In this document: positions 8,370-16,968 of the stretch, one piece after another | Position numbering within the stretch: the first letter of the stretch is position 1 | How the letters are laid out: every line of letters begins with the position of its first letter | Source: an uncultured Carboxylicivirga sp. | Lineage (GTDB): Bacteria > Bacteroidota > Bacteroidia > Bacteroidales > Marinilabiliaceae | Length of the DNA stretch: 64,000 bases | NCBI GenBank assembly: GCA_947491945.1 | Contig: CANLLN010000006.1 | Coordinates: 124,001-188,000, forward strand | Direction: 5' to 3' | Notes under the pieces: model-generated | Database searches by the model: none | Told to the model about the DNA's origin: nothing | The model's input: the letters and a program-made list of their open reading frames with translations, nothing else | Program-made: the position numbers and the translations under genes

Positions 8370-9317
8370 ATGAACTACCCCTCATTCTATGATGTTGTGA
8401 TCGCTTATGATCGCATTAAGTCTTATGTGCACCAAACGCCTGTTTTGAGCAGTAGCAGTATCAATGATATGATGGGCTGCACTTTGTTTTTCAAATGTGA
8501 GAATTTTCAGAAAGTAGGAGCATTTAAATACCGGGGTGCAAGTAATGCTGTATTGAGCCTCAATGCGATGCAACGAGCGCAGGGTGTGGCCACGCATTCA
8601 TCGGGCAATCATGCGGCTGCACTGGCCTTGGCAGCTCGCGAAAATGGGCTTCCGGCCTATATAGTGATGCCGGACAATGCACCTGAAATAAAGAAGAAGG
8701 CCGTGAAAGGTTATGGCGCCCAAATTACTTTCTGTGCTCCCACCCAGCGCGATCGTGAGCTTACACTGAAAGCTGTTCAGGCACGAACCGGTGCCATTCT
8801 TGTGCATCCCTATAATCAATGGGAGGTAATTTGTGGTCAGGGAACAGCGGCACTGGAGCTAATGCAACAACAACCCGATCTGGAGGCTGTTATGGCCCCG
8901 GTGGGTGGAGGTGGCTTACTGAGTGGTACGGCTACCTACTTGAAGGGGAAGTATCCCGGAATAAGGGTATTAGCAGGTGAGCCGCTTATGTCCGATGACG
9001 CCTATCGGTCTTTTAACAGTGGTGTACTACACCCTGTTGATAAGCCCGAAACCATCGCCGACGGCCTGCGTACTTCATTGGGTGAACTTACTTTTGCCAT
9101 TATCCGCGAGAAAGTGGATGATATTTATACTGTTTCTGAGGCATCCATTATTTCGGCCATGCGCCTTATCTGGGAGCGCATGAAGATTATTGTGGAGCCT
9201 TCATCTGCGGTGCCTTTGGCTGCTGTTATGGAAAATAAAGAGGCTTTCAGGAAGCAGCGAGTGGGTATCATTCTGTCAGGTGGTAATGTTGATCTTGCGC
9301 ACCTTCCTTTTTCTTAA
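8370..9317 (+). CDS. PLP-dependent threonine/serine dehydratase or serine racemase
   Basis: The 315-residue protein belongs to fold-type II PLP enzymes. Lys53 in GAFKYRGASN is the Schiff-base lysine, SSGNHAAALA binds the substrate carboxylate, and GGGGLLSG holds the cofactor phosphate. It lacks the C-terminal ACT-like regulatory domain of biosynthetic IlvA, so a catabolic threonine/serine deaminase or a serine racemase is more likely. A serine residue at the usual third PLP position appears in ILSGGNVD near the C-terminus. Sequence alone does not separate racemase from dehydratase. It starts 5 bp after the DUF2007-like gene. Confidence 0.85.
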   Translation: MNYPSFYDVVIAYDRIKSYVHQTPVLSSSSINDMMGCTLFFKCENFQKVGAFKYRGASNAVLSLNAMQRAQGVATHSSGNHAAALALAARENGLPAYIVMPDNAPEIKKKAVKGYGAQITFCAPTQRDRELTLKAVQARTGAILVHPYNQWEVICGQGTAALELMQQQPDLEAVMAPVGGGGLLSGTATYLKGKYPGIRVLAGEPLMSDDAYRSFNSGVLHPVDKPETIADGLRTSLGELTFAIIREKVDDIYTVSEASIISAMRLIWERMKIIVEPSSAVPLAAVMENKEAFRKQRVGIILSGGNVDLAHLPFS

Positions 9318-9474
9318 TTATGATGAGGCGGAAAGCTTTTGACAGTTAGTTAAATTAGTATTTTTCTCATAAGTAAGATTCATTGAATTATGAAGTAATT
9401 AGTAAAATATCAACTTGTCAAAATAATTTATCTGGTAATAATGCAATTGTCTTTGTCCAAATTTCAAATAAGTA

Positions 9475-9987
9475 ATGCGAGAATCTCTTCATTTTTATAC
9501 GTATATAGATCATTCTAAAAGTTTATTATTGGCAGGTAATGAGAATCTCAAGATGTTTAAGAATTTTATCTACTCTTAAGGTTATGACGATAGATTAAGA
9601 CAACTAGGTTTACTTAGGACTACAAACTTGATTTATGCTTTGGCTGTCGAATTAATATTCAAGTCAAGAGCTTTATATGAGGAAAGAGAGAATATAGAGG
9701 CTGGAAAAATTAATAATTACAATGAACTCAAAAAGAAATGGGGTAAGAATGGACATGTAATACAAAATATCCTTGATTATTATCAGATAGATATAAGTGA
9801 GCACGAGCAACTTATGATAGAGGAACTTCAGCCATTTATGATTTGGGCAGGTAGATTTCCATTTCCTTTAAATGACGATTTGGCAAAACACTATGAAGTA
9901 GGTAATAAATCCTTGAGTTTAAGACCTGATTTGCACATTAAAGTACAACAGATTATAGAAACTCAAATTCAAGTAATGAGCAAATAG
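9475..9987 (+). pseudogene. AT-rich HEPN-like hypothetical gene interrupted by an in-frame TAA
   Basis: From ATG 9475 the frame reads 34 codons, meets TAA at 9577-9579 and then continues open in the same frame to TGA/TAG-free end at 9987. Both sides look coding: MRESLHFYTYIDHSKSLLL before the stop and GYDDRLRQLGLLRTT after it. The distal part has YALAVELIFKSRALYEE, a WGKNGHVIQNI segment and IWAGRFPFPL, reminiscent of HEPN-like helical proteins (a family impression, not a search result). A TTG at 9628 could start a 119-residue product. The stretch is clearly more AT-rich than its neighbours, suggesting acquisition. It may be a decayed gene, a sequencing error or a recoded stop. Confidence 0.6.
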
Positions 9988-10084
9988 AGTTTATCGCTGC
10001 AATGGCTAATTAAGTATTTTGTTTAATATAAAAAAACTGCCAATCAATCACGATTGCGGGTCATGAGTCACATCTTAATAATTG

Positions 10085-10525
10085 CTAATTGCGGATGGTT
10101 AACTGACCATTTGAGTAAGATGTGTAGTATGATTTTAAGGCGTAAACAGCGGGCCCTTTGATAATATCACCATATTGGGTAGCTACCAGAAATTCAGATC
10201 CGCATTGGGGGCATTTAACAATGGGGTTGCCTTCCTCAATAATTTCCACATAATGCAAGCGGCCATCTTCGTGCTGGTAGGTGCAGGTACGGTCAAAGGC
10301 ATAATACTGGTCACTGCTGGCACTCCACACGATTACACCATTAACGCCCGGCACGCGTCCGTTGCTGCCACGCATTATTACAAAAAGGCTCTTTCCTGCA
10401 TATTGCGGCACAATATCGATGGTGGTTGAAAAGTGTACATTGGGTATAATTTCAGAATCTTTGCCGCAGCTAAGTGCCATTAAAGAAATTAATATGGCAA
10501 AGGTAAAACGTTTCATGTCATTCAT
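10085..10525 (-). CDS. Lipoprotein with a degenerate Rieske-like domain
   Basis: The 146-residue product begins with a lipoprotein signal (FAILISLMALSC), so it is predicted to be anchored in the cell envelope. The C-terminal half resembles a Rieske fold: CTYQH in the first position and CPQCGSEF in the second, followed by GDIIKGPAVYALKSY, which is the usual end of the fold. True Rieske proteins have C-x-H and C-x-x-H ligands; here the second motif is C-x-x-C and the first is spaced C-x3-H, so a 2Fe-2S cluster is doubtful and zinc or no metal is possible. An alternative ATG lies at 10516. It is a single gene, convergent with the broken gene. Confidence 0.6.
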   Translation of the reverse strand: MNDMKRFTFAILISLMALSCGKDSEIIPNVHFSTTIDIVPQYAGKSLFVIMRGSNGRVPGVNGVIVWSASSDQYYAFDRTCTYQHEDGRLHYVEIIEEGNPIVKCPQCGSEFLVATQYGDIIKGPAVYALKSYYTSYSNGQLTIRN

Positions 10526-10674
10526 TTTTAAGAAAAACGTTGATCGCTATATTTTATTATTATGGGGCAGGACTCAGCAATCTTTAAGCTAACAAATTTA
10601 TTACATTGGAATTGAGTTTTTTTATAATATCTGACTTTAAATTGGTAATTTGGTGCATTAAATAAATTACTGCT

Positions 10675-11073
10675 ATGGATGATTTAGGAAATATACTATA
10701 TGTACTGGCTATGTTGGCTGCTCTTGTATTTAGTGCGCTGAAGAAGAAAAAGCAGGTAGATAAATCACCGCCAGTTCCCGGGGAGGAGCGTCCGGAATTT
10801 GACCCCATGGCTGAGGATGATATTATGGGTGAATTGCGGGAGCTTTTTCAGTCCAAAGCCAAAGAGGAGCAGCCCGTAGTAAGGCCTGCAGTCAAGAAGG
10901 AGCCGGTGCGTTTTGAGAAGGATCTTACAAAGCAGGTGGGTAAACCCAAAGTGATGGTTAAAAAGAAAGAGCCGATACGGTTGATTGAAGATGATGAGGT
11001 GTATGAGCAGGAGCAGATAGACCTTCGTCAGGCAGTGATTTACTCCGAAATATTAAAACGGCCTTACGAATAG
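10675..11073 (+). CDS. Hypothetical membrane-anchored protein
   Basis: I do not recognise this 132-residue protein. It has one N-terminal hydrophobic segment (about residues 6-22, ILYVLAMLAALVFSAL) directly followed by a lysine cluster, which predicts an inner-membrane anchor with the rest in the cytoplasm. The remainder is highly charged and proline-containing, with repeated KKEP-type segments, so it is probably largely disordered. The C-terminus LRQAVIYSEILKRPYE is typical of small Bacteroidota proteins of this design. It is divergent from the Rieske-like lipoprotein and followed by a terminator-like hairpin at 11157. Confidence 0.6.
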   Translation: MDDLGNILYVLAMLAALVFSALKKKKQVDKSPPVPGEERPEFDPMAEDDIMGELRELFQSKAKEEQPVVRPAVKKEPVRFEKDLTKQVGKPKVMVKKKEPIRLIEDDEVYEQEQIDLRQAVIYSEILKRPYE

Positions 11074-11120
11074 CCAAGCGTCTATCAGGTAGTTATTTAG
11101 CGGTATTGCTATCCTGTTCT

Positions 11121-11150
11121 TTGATTTTCTATTTAACTTTCATATATTTG
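11121..11150 (+). promoter_or_regulatory. Well-formed Bacteroidota promoter upstream of greA
   Basis: TTG at 11121-11123 and TATATTTG at 11143-11150 are separated by 19 bp, matching the TTG/TAnnTTTG consensus. The predicted start, near 11155, falls at the foot of the hairpin described next. Confidence 0.6.
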
Positions 11151-11156
11151 TAACAA

Positions 11157-11190
11157 AGAGTCTCGGCAAGTCGGGATTCTTTTTATTTTT
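11157..11190 (+). terminator. Terminator-like hairpin between the 132-residue gene and greA
   Basis: AGAGTCTCG at 11157-11165 pairs with CGGGATTCT at 11172-11180 over nine positions with two G-U pairs; the loop is GCAAGT and TTTTATTTTT follows. It can terminate the upstream gene. It also sits at the very 5' end of any transcript from the promoter at 11121, which is unusual. Confidence 0.65.
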
Positions 11191-11401
11191 AATACCTTAT
11201 AAAATTAATAATTAAGAAACTGCCAGTTGCCTGTGTTGGCTTGCCAATGTAGTTTGTAACTGGTTGTTGGTTTAGTAATGTAAATGAAATTGGTTAGTTG
11301 TTACTTCATAATAAATCGATGTCCTGTTGATTAACAAAACAAAGGGATAACGATTTATTTATGATCGTTACAGATAGCCTTTGTTCAATAAATTTAAAAG
11401 C
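11191..11401 (+). other. Structured non-coding leader before greA
   Basis: No gene is seen. CCAGTT and AACTGG flank an inner TTGGC/GCCAA repeat (about 11223-11263), and AACGAT/ATCGTT brackets a short hairpin near 11349-11370. These may form a structured 5' UTR for greA. Confidence 0.35.
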
Positions 11402-11866
11402 ATGAAATATATAACAGAAGCCGGTTTAAAGAAGCTGAAGGAGGAATTGCATCAGCTTGAGACTTATGAGCGTCCTTCCATATCTAAGCAAATTGCAGAA
11501 GCACGCGATAAAGGTGATCTATCGGAGAATGCCGAATATGATGCTGCCAAAGAAGCACAGGGTCTTCTTGAGATGCGCATTGCGAAGCTAAAGGATACCG
11601 TTGCGAATAGTCGTATCATTGATGAGTCGCGTATTGATACCTCCAAGGTACAGCTGTTGAATAAGGTAAAGATTAAAAACCTAAAGAACGGTGCTGCCAT
11701 GACTTATACGCTGGTGCCTGAGAGTGAAGCTAACCTTAAAGAAGGTAAGATATCCATTTCAACACCCATTGCCAAAGGTCTGTTGGGTAAAGTGGTGGGC
11801 GATCAGGTGGAGATAAAAGTGCCTTCGGGATTGATGACTTTCGAAATTATTGAGATATCCATTTAA
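11402..11866 (+). CDS. greA: Transcription elongation factor GreA
   Basis: GreA rescues backtracked RNA polymerase by stimulating transcript cleavage. The 154-residue protein has the N-terminal coiled coil (KYITEAGLKKLKEELHQLE), the tip region DKGDLSENAEYDAAKE with the acidic residues needed for cleavage at about residues 39-50, and the C-terminal FKBP-like domain ending in FEIIEISI. I place the start at ATG 11402 because family members start with M-x-YITxEG; an in-frame TTG at 11381 would add seven unrelated residues. The HIT-family gene follows after 13 bp, probably in one unit. Confidence 0.95.
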   Translation: MKYITEAGLKKLKEELHQLETYERPSISKQIAEARDKGDLSENAEYDAAKEAQGLLEMRIAKLKDTVANSRIIDESRIDTSKVQLLNKVKIKNLKNGAAMTYTLVPESEANLKEGKISISTPIAKGLLGKVVGDQVEIKVPSGLMTFEIIEISI

Positions 11867-11879
11867 AAATCTTGTCGCC

Positions 11880-12272
11880 ATGCCTAGCATTTTTACGAAA
11901 ATTATAAAGGGGGAGATTCCCTGTTATAAAATTGCGGAAGATGATCGTTTTTTTGCCTTTCTGGATATTAATCCTTTGGCGAAAGGACATACATTGGTGG
12001 TTCCCAAGCAGGAAACAGATTATTTGTTCGACCTGGATGATGCGCTGCTGGCCGACATGAATGTGTTCGCTAAAAAGATAGCTGTGGCACAAAAGAAAGT
12101 AATTGACTGCAAGCGCGTGGGGGTGGCGGTGTTAGGTTTGGAGGTGCCGCACGCGCACATTCATTTAATACCCATGAATAGCGAAGCCGATGTTAACTTC
12201 AGAAACCCCAAGCTGAAGCTGAGTGCCGATGAAATGGCGGCCATCGCCAATAATATTCGTACGGCACTGTAA
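11880..12272 (+). CDS. HIT-family nucleotide-binding hydrolase
   Basis: The 130-residue protein is a histidine-triad hydrolase acting on nucleoside phosphoramidates or dinucleoside polyphosphates. The triad is visible as HAHIHLIP, with His91, His93 and His95 and a second conserved His at 37 (GHTLVVPK). The start MPSIFTKIIKGEIPCYK is the classic Hint N-terminus, so ATG 11880 is preferred over the longer frame. It lies 13 bp after greA, and a terminator follows at 12301. The substrate is not predictable. Confidence 0.93.
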   Translation: MPSIFTKIIKGEIPCYKIAEDDRFFAFLDINPLAKGHTLVVPKQETDYLFDLDDALLADMNVFAKKIAVAQKKVIDCKRVGVAVLGLEVPHAHIHLIPMNSEADVNFRNPKLKLSADEMAAIANNIRTAL

Positions 12273-12300
12273 ATATTGAGTAATATTAAGCATAAATACG

Positions 12301-12338
12301 AGAGATCAGTTCACCGAGCTGGTCTCTTTCTTTTTTTA
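12301..12338 (+). terminator. Intrinsic terminator after the greA-HIT pair
   Basis: AGAGATCAG at 12301-12309 pairs with CTGGTCTCT at 12319-12327 with one G-U pair, followed by a T-rich run. Confidence 0.8.
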
Positions 12339-12865
12339 GATAGCTTGTTAGCTGCTTGGTTTTACTGATGTAATTTCATCTGGTAGTACTTCCTTAGTAG
12401 TTAGACGTTTTCTTTATGGCCACGCGCCATTAATGGGCATTAAGAGGGAGGAGCTAGGAATCTGACCTCGATGCTTCGCCAATATCAGCAAAATATTCTC
12501 GCCTTTTGCCCGGGATATACTTTCGTAAAAGGGCCAACAATGGCATGCTGTGCGGGTTATTTATTTATTGTGTTATTTTTTTTTGATTAAAGGAGGTAAA
12601 AGTGCCATTAATGCCGTGGGTAGCTTGGCAAAGGAAATCTATGCTAAGCATTTTTTTGACTATGTTTGTAGTAGATGGAACATTATTAATAGTCAGGCGT
12701 ATAACAATTTGTTGTTGAGCAGAGTTGGGGACTTTTTACAATTGCTAACAATATGACGAAGGCGGCGCGAATCCGCATATATGACTTCATAAATGGGAAG
12801 CTTAGGCAGGCTTTCTATAAATGTGCGCCTTATGCTGTTGAGCCTTTGAAAATAAGTTTTTTCGA
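12339..12865. other. Gene-free stretch of about 530 bp
   Basis: No convincing gene. A 68-codon plus-strand frame at 12550-12756 has no recognisable features. On the minus strand 12454-12546 encodes 30 residues (start MPLLALLRKYIPGKRR) that look compositionally coding and could be a remnant of a lost gene. Nothing resembles a tRNA. The last part may hold the promoter of the T9SS cassette, but no good TAnnTTTG was found. Confidence 0.4.
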
Positions 12866-14620
12866 ATGAAAAAATATCGAGTATTATTTGTATTGCTGAT
12901 ATGCTGGGTAGGGGTGGCCTTAAGTTACGGACAGGTTGCTAAACCCACTTTAACTGTTACCCCCAGCGAAACGCATTTTTGCGAATCGGGTACCACAACT
13001 TTTGAGATTGAATTTACCGGTTCCGGGGTGTTTGACTTTAGATACGAGGTTGATAAAGATGGGGATGGAGTATTTGAGCAGAGGAGTGAACCTACTTTTA
13101 ATGGCTACCTCTTTCGACCCGTGTTAGCATTTCCATTTACCGGCAATGGAGCCTTCAAGGTATCCTATGTTTATGACGATAACTATCGGATAGAGGATGG
13201 CGTGCCGGGTATTCTGATTGATGGCCGCACAGGAGAGGAGTTTGATGGCATTATCAACATTATTGTAGATAAAAAGCCCGGGCCTGCATCAATTAGCCAA
13301 CTTAGAAACTGCGATCTGGATGTTCACTTAAATGCCCTACCAAACTTTGAAACAAGCACCGGCAGGTGGCGCTTAGAGAATCCGGCTGATGGTACGCTGG
13401 ACGATGCGGGTCTTTTAAGTCCCATATTTACCGCCATTGCCGAAGGAAGTTATCACCTAACCTTTATTGAGCAACAAGGAGTTTGTACAACGGAAACACC
13501 GATGGTGGTGGAGGCCATCGATAACCCAAGTCCTTCGGGGGGTCCTGTGTCTGCTATGGATACGACCTGTTCAGGTACGCCGGCTAGCATTGAACTGGAA
13601 GTGGAAGGAAGTTTTCCTATTACGGTGGCATGGAGCGAAGGAGTGCGCACTTTTCAGCAGGCTCCCTTCCAATTGCTAACACCTGAATTGCAAAATCATC
13701 AGCGCTTTGAGGTGTACACCTATACCGATAAGGAGGGCTGCGTAAGTGAAATTAATCAGGTGGTTGAGATACAGGTAGATCGCACACCATTTGCCAATGC
13801 TCTTTCTTTCTCTACACCCATATGTGATTCGAAGGCAACGCTGCAAGCCAATTATACAGCTGGCATAGAATCCACCGGCTTTTGGACCTTGGTGGATGAT
13901 CATCAAGGTTCCGGAATAAAGGTGGATAATCCATCAGCTGCCCAAACAGAAATAGCGCTTAATTATGGGGATCAGCTGGCCAGGGAGCAGTATGATTTTA
14001 TATGGACGGAGATCAATTCAGATAATAAGGAGTGTGTGGATAGCGACAGGGTGACAATAAACTTTCACAAACCGCCGGAAAGTAAGATTATTAGCGAAGA
14101 AACAGAGTTTTATTTTAAGAAAAATATAAGCCTTACTGCCAGTGATATTACCGAGGGAATGGAAGGGTTATGGACCATTGAGGAAGCGCCATCAACAAGT
14201 ACTCATCTGGTGAGGCCCAATAGCCCTGAGACTACCGTGGAAGGCATGGAGATGGGAGAATACACTTTTCGCTGGACCGTGAGCAATGGCATATGTGCTT
14301 CTGATTGGGATGAGCATTCCTTAACAAATAATGACATCTTTCACACCACGGGCTTTTCGCCTAATGGGGACGGTATTAATGATACTTTTATCATTGGCGG
14401 GGCCGAAAATGTGACCAATAATAAACTAATGGTGTTTGATGTAACCGGACAGGTCGTGTATCAGGTGCACGACTTTATGAAGACGGATGATACTTTGTTG
14501 GGCTGGGATGGACTTCGCAACGATGGCGAGATAGAGGACGGTACTTATTACTATGTTTTTACCGGTGACGAAATTGAGCCTGTTAAGAATTACCTAATTA
14601 TTAAAGGAAGCAAGCCATGA
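12866..14620 (+). CDS. Secreted protein with T9SS type B (gliding-motility-associated) C-terminal sorting domain
   Basis: The 584-residue protein starts with a signal peptide (cleavage predicted after about residue 22, ALSYGQ). The body is made of immunoglobulin-like or PKD-like beta domains with cysteine pairs and no recognised enzyme motif. The last 85 residues are a type B sorting domain: GFSPNGDGINDTF, then VFDVTGQVVYQ, GWDGLRNDGE and GTYYYVF. Such domains direct export through the type IX secretion system. The stop overlaps the start of the PorP/SprF gene by 4 bp (ATGA), indicating translational coupling. It is probably a surface-attached structural or adhesin-like protein. Confidence 0.88.
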   Translation: MKKYRVLFVLLICWVGVALSYGQVAKPTLTVTPSETHFCESGTTTFEIEFTGSGVFDFRYEVDKDGDGVFEQRSEPTFNGYLFRPVLAFPFTGNGAFKVSYVYDDNYRIEDGVPGILIDGRTGEEFDGIINIIVDKKPGPASISQLRNCDLDVHLNALPNFETSTGRWRLENPADGTLDDAGLLSPIFTAIAEGSYHLTFIEQQGVCTTETPMVVEAIDNPSPSGGPVSAMDTTCSGTPASIELEVEGSFPITVAWSEGVRTFQQAPFQLLTPELQNHQRFEVYTYTDKEGCVSEINQVVEIQVDRTPFANALSFSTPICDSKATLQANYTAGIESTGFWTLVDDHQGSGIKVDNPSAAQTEIALNYGDQLAREQYDFIWTEINSDNKECVDSDRVTINFHKPPESKIISEETEFYFKKNISLTASDITEGMEGLWTIEEAPSTSTHLVRPNSPETTVEGMEMGEYTFRWTVSNGICASDWDEHSLTNNDIFHTTGFSPNGDGINDTFIIGGAENVTNNKLMVFDVTGQVVYQVHDFMKTDDTLLGWDGLRNDGEIEDGTYYYVFTGDEIEPVKNYLIIKGSKP

Positions 14621-15555
14621 TGAGAGTCAGTCAATTGATATTAATGACCGTTTTTATGCTGCTTGTTGCACTCCCTTCAAAGGGGCAAAGAGATGTAGTG
14701 ATGAGTCAGTATATGCACAATCGCTATGCTGTTAACACCGCTTTTGCAGGTAATCGCGAGGTGCTTTCTTTATATGGAGGCTATCGTCAAAAGTGGTTGG
14801 GCTTCAATGGGGCGCCTGGCTCTATGTTGTTTAGTATGCACACGGCACTTAAAAAGGAACAAATGGCACTGGGGCTTCAAGTCTTTAATCAGCAGTATGG
14901 AGTGAATAAAGAAACCGGCTTTTCACTGGCTTATACTTACCGTTTAAAAATGCCGAAAGGGCAAAAGCTAGCCTTCAGTATCAATGGCGGAGGTGTTTTT
15001 TATAACGCACAGTGGACCGATGTGGATGTTTATCCCGGAACAAACGGAGGCAACGATGATCCGGAGTTTGCAGCCAATGAATCTAATTTTGCACCGGCCA
15101 TTGGCTTTGGGACTGCCTGGTATGCCCATGACTTTTTCCTGGGTGTTTCCATACCCAACTTTTTTTACTTCGATCCTTACTCGCAAGGGGGTGAAAATAC
15201 TTTTGCATTGGAGCGAGCCGACTATCTGCTCACCGCGGGTTACCTGTTTAGTCTGAAGCAAAAATGGCATTTACAGCCCAGTGTTTTGGCACGTGTGAAC
15301 CCTGAGTTTGGAAGTTTCGTGGATGTAAACGCCTCTGTAATTTATAATAATCAACTATGGATGGGCGTGGGCTATCGCAGCACCAAGGACTTAACGGCAA
15401 TGATGGGTTACCAGATAACGCCTCAGTTTCGTTTGTCCTACAGCTATGATTATAGCACGGGCCATATTAGCTCTTATAACCATGGCTCCCACGAACTGGC
15501 CATTCAGTATGATTTTGGTTTTCGTGTAAAGTCATCTAGTCCTAAATTTTTCTAA
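14617..15555 (+). CDS. PorP/SprF-family type IX secretion outer-membrane protein
   Basis: This 312-residue protein has a signal peptide ending near ALPSKGQ and the family start RDVVMSQYMHNRYAVNTAFAG, followed by alternating beta strands typical of a small outer-membrane barrel. PorP/SprF proteins work with the T9SS and are frequently encoded beside a type B sorting-domain cargo, where they appear to anchor or aid export of that specific partner. Here it directly follows such a cargo with a 4-bp overlap. Two consecutive ATGs (14617 and 14620) are possible starts. The family call is firm; its role for this cargo is inferred from position. Confidence 0.9.
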   Translation: MMRVSQLILMTVFMLLVALPSKGQRDVVMSQYMHNRYAVNTAFAGNREVLSLYGGYRQKWLGFNGAPGSMLFSMHTALKKEQMALGLQVFNQQYGVNKETGFSLAYTYRLKMPKGQKLAFSINGGGVFYNAQWTDVDVYPGTNGGNDDPEFAANESNFAPAIGFGTAWYAHDFFLGVSIPNFFYFDPYSQGGENTFALERADYLLTAGYLFSLKQKWHLQPSVLARVNPEFGSFVDVNASVIYNNQLWMGVGYRSTKDLTAMMGYQITPQFRLSYSYDYSTGHISSYNHGSHELAIQYDFGFRVKSSSPKFF

Positions 15556-15564
15556 ACCGAGCCT

Positions 15565-16968
15565 ATGTATATGCGTGTGTTTATAATTGGTGTTTTGCTA
15601 CTGACAAGTCTCAGCGGTCTTACAGCGCAGGGTTTGCACGTAAAGAAACTACCTTTCTGTCGTAAAAATCAAAGTGAAATTGCTCCTTACAAGAAAGACA
15701 CACTCTTATTTTTTAGCTCTGATAAAAATATTAACTGGCTGAATAAGCTGACAGATCATAAGCGTCGTAATTTCTATAATCTGTTTACGGTGCAGCAGTC
15801 TGCTGATTCTGCCTGGTTCAATGAGCAAGCTTTTGAAAGTGACTTTTTCTCCGATTTTCATACATCAACCATATCCTTTTCGCCCAATGGGGAGCTTGTA
15901 TATTTTACCGAGGCGCATTACAAGGATAAGAAACGTCTGCAAAAAGGCATGGAGAATAAACAGGGAGTATATAGTGCGCAGTTGGACGGTAACCGTTTGT
16001 CACGGGCGCGTAGCATGCCTTTTAATTCCCGTCGCAGTTATAACACAGGGCATCCTACCCTTTCGGCCGATGGGCGCTACCTGTTTTTTGTATCGGATCA
16101 GGCAGGGGGGTACGGAGGTGCCGATATTTACGTTTCGGAGCGCCAGGGCGATGAATGGGGACCTGCGCTTAACCTGGGGGCTACGATCAATACACGAGGC
16201 AATGAAATTTTTCCCTTCTGTCATCAAAGTGGCAAATTGTACTTTGCTTCAGATAGTCTGGGCGGACAGGGAGGTTACGACCTATTCTACACACTGAAAA
16301 CAAAGGAGGGATGGATGAAACCGGTACCCCTTGATAGTGGTATCAACACGGTTGCCGATGAGTTTAGCTGTTATATATCAAACGATGAGCTGCAGGGGTA
16401 CTTTGCCTCCAACCGGCATGGCGATGATGATCTTTTTGAATTTATCCAATATTTTCCGGTATTTGGACCCGGTCAAAAGCAAAAGGATAATACCTTCAGG
16501 TATCGGTTCTACGACCGGCTCGGTGGAAAAGGAGATGGACCACTTAAGTATGTGTGGTATTTTGGTGATGGACAAAAAGCCGAAGGCGATACCGTGATTC
16601 ATCAGTATAAGGCGCCAGGCAGCTACCATGTGCAGTCTGTGCTGGTGGACACGCTGCTAAATGAGGAGCTGTTTGTGCTCAACGATTTTCATCAGGAGGT
16701 GAAGAAGAAAGTACAAGTCTTCATTGCAGTGCCCGATACGTTGCGTGTAGGACAACAAGTAACCTTGGATGCGCGTAAGTCGCACTTGGGCGAATTTGTT
16801 CCCAACGGCTATTACTGGGAGTTGCCCGACGGATCGCGTAAAAAAGGTGTAACTATTCAGCATATTTTTCGAAAAAAGGGAAAGCAGATCATCAGGTGTG
16901 GTACCATAAGTGCAGATGACCCCAATAAGAAGATGTGTACATACAAAGAAATTAATGTAATTGAATAA
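15565..16968 (+). CDS. Exported PD40 beta-propeller and PKD-domain protein
   Basis: The 467-residue protein has a signal peptide (cleavage near LTAQG, no lipobox). Residues of about 95-300 contain several WD40-like/PD40 blades, for example HPTLSADGRYLFFVSD, GGADIYVSER, FASDSLGGQGGYD and FASNRHGDDDLFE. Two PKD-like domains follow: one with YVWYFGDGQ near 330 and one with YYWELPDGS near 425. This resembles the propeller part of T9SS-associated PorE-type proteins, but the C-terminal OmpA peptidoglycan-binding domain is absent. It follows the PorP/SprF gene after 9 bp and overlaps the next gene by one base, so a periplasmic scaffold role in this cassette is plausible. Confidence 0.78.
   Translation: MYMRVFIIGVLLLTSLSGLTAQGLHVKKLPFCRKNQSEIAPYKKDTLLFFSSDKNINWLNKLTDHKRRNFYNLFTVQQSADSAWFNEQAFESDFFSDFHTSTISFSPNGELVYFTEAHYKDKKRLQKGMENKQGVYSAQLDGNRLSRARSMPFNSRRSYNTGHPTLSADGRYLFFVSDQAGGYGGADIYVSERQGDEWGPALNLGATINTRGNEIFPFCHQSGKLYFASDSLGGQGGYDLFYTLKTKEGWMKPVPLDSGINTVADEFSCYISNDELQGYFASNRHGDDDLFEFIQYFPVFGPGQKQKDNTFRYRFYDRLGGKGDGPLKYVWYFGDGQKAEGDTVIHQYKAPGSYHVQSVLVDTLLNEELFVLNDFHQEVKKKVQVFIAVPDTLRVGQQVTLDARKSHLGEFVPNGYYWELPDGSRKKGVTIQHIFRKKGKQIIRCGTISADDPNKKMCTYKEINVIE

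Noticed and set aside
11381-11401. TTG start giving GreA a seven-residue extension
   Set aside because: GreA proteins begin at the M-KYITEAG position; the upstream codons match nothing in the family.
12550-12756. Open frame of 68 codons on the plus strand
   Set aside because: No recognisable domain, signal or neighbour link; composition and surroundings do not support a gene. A second short frame in another phase from GTG 12602 is equally unconvincing.
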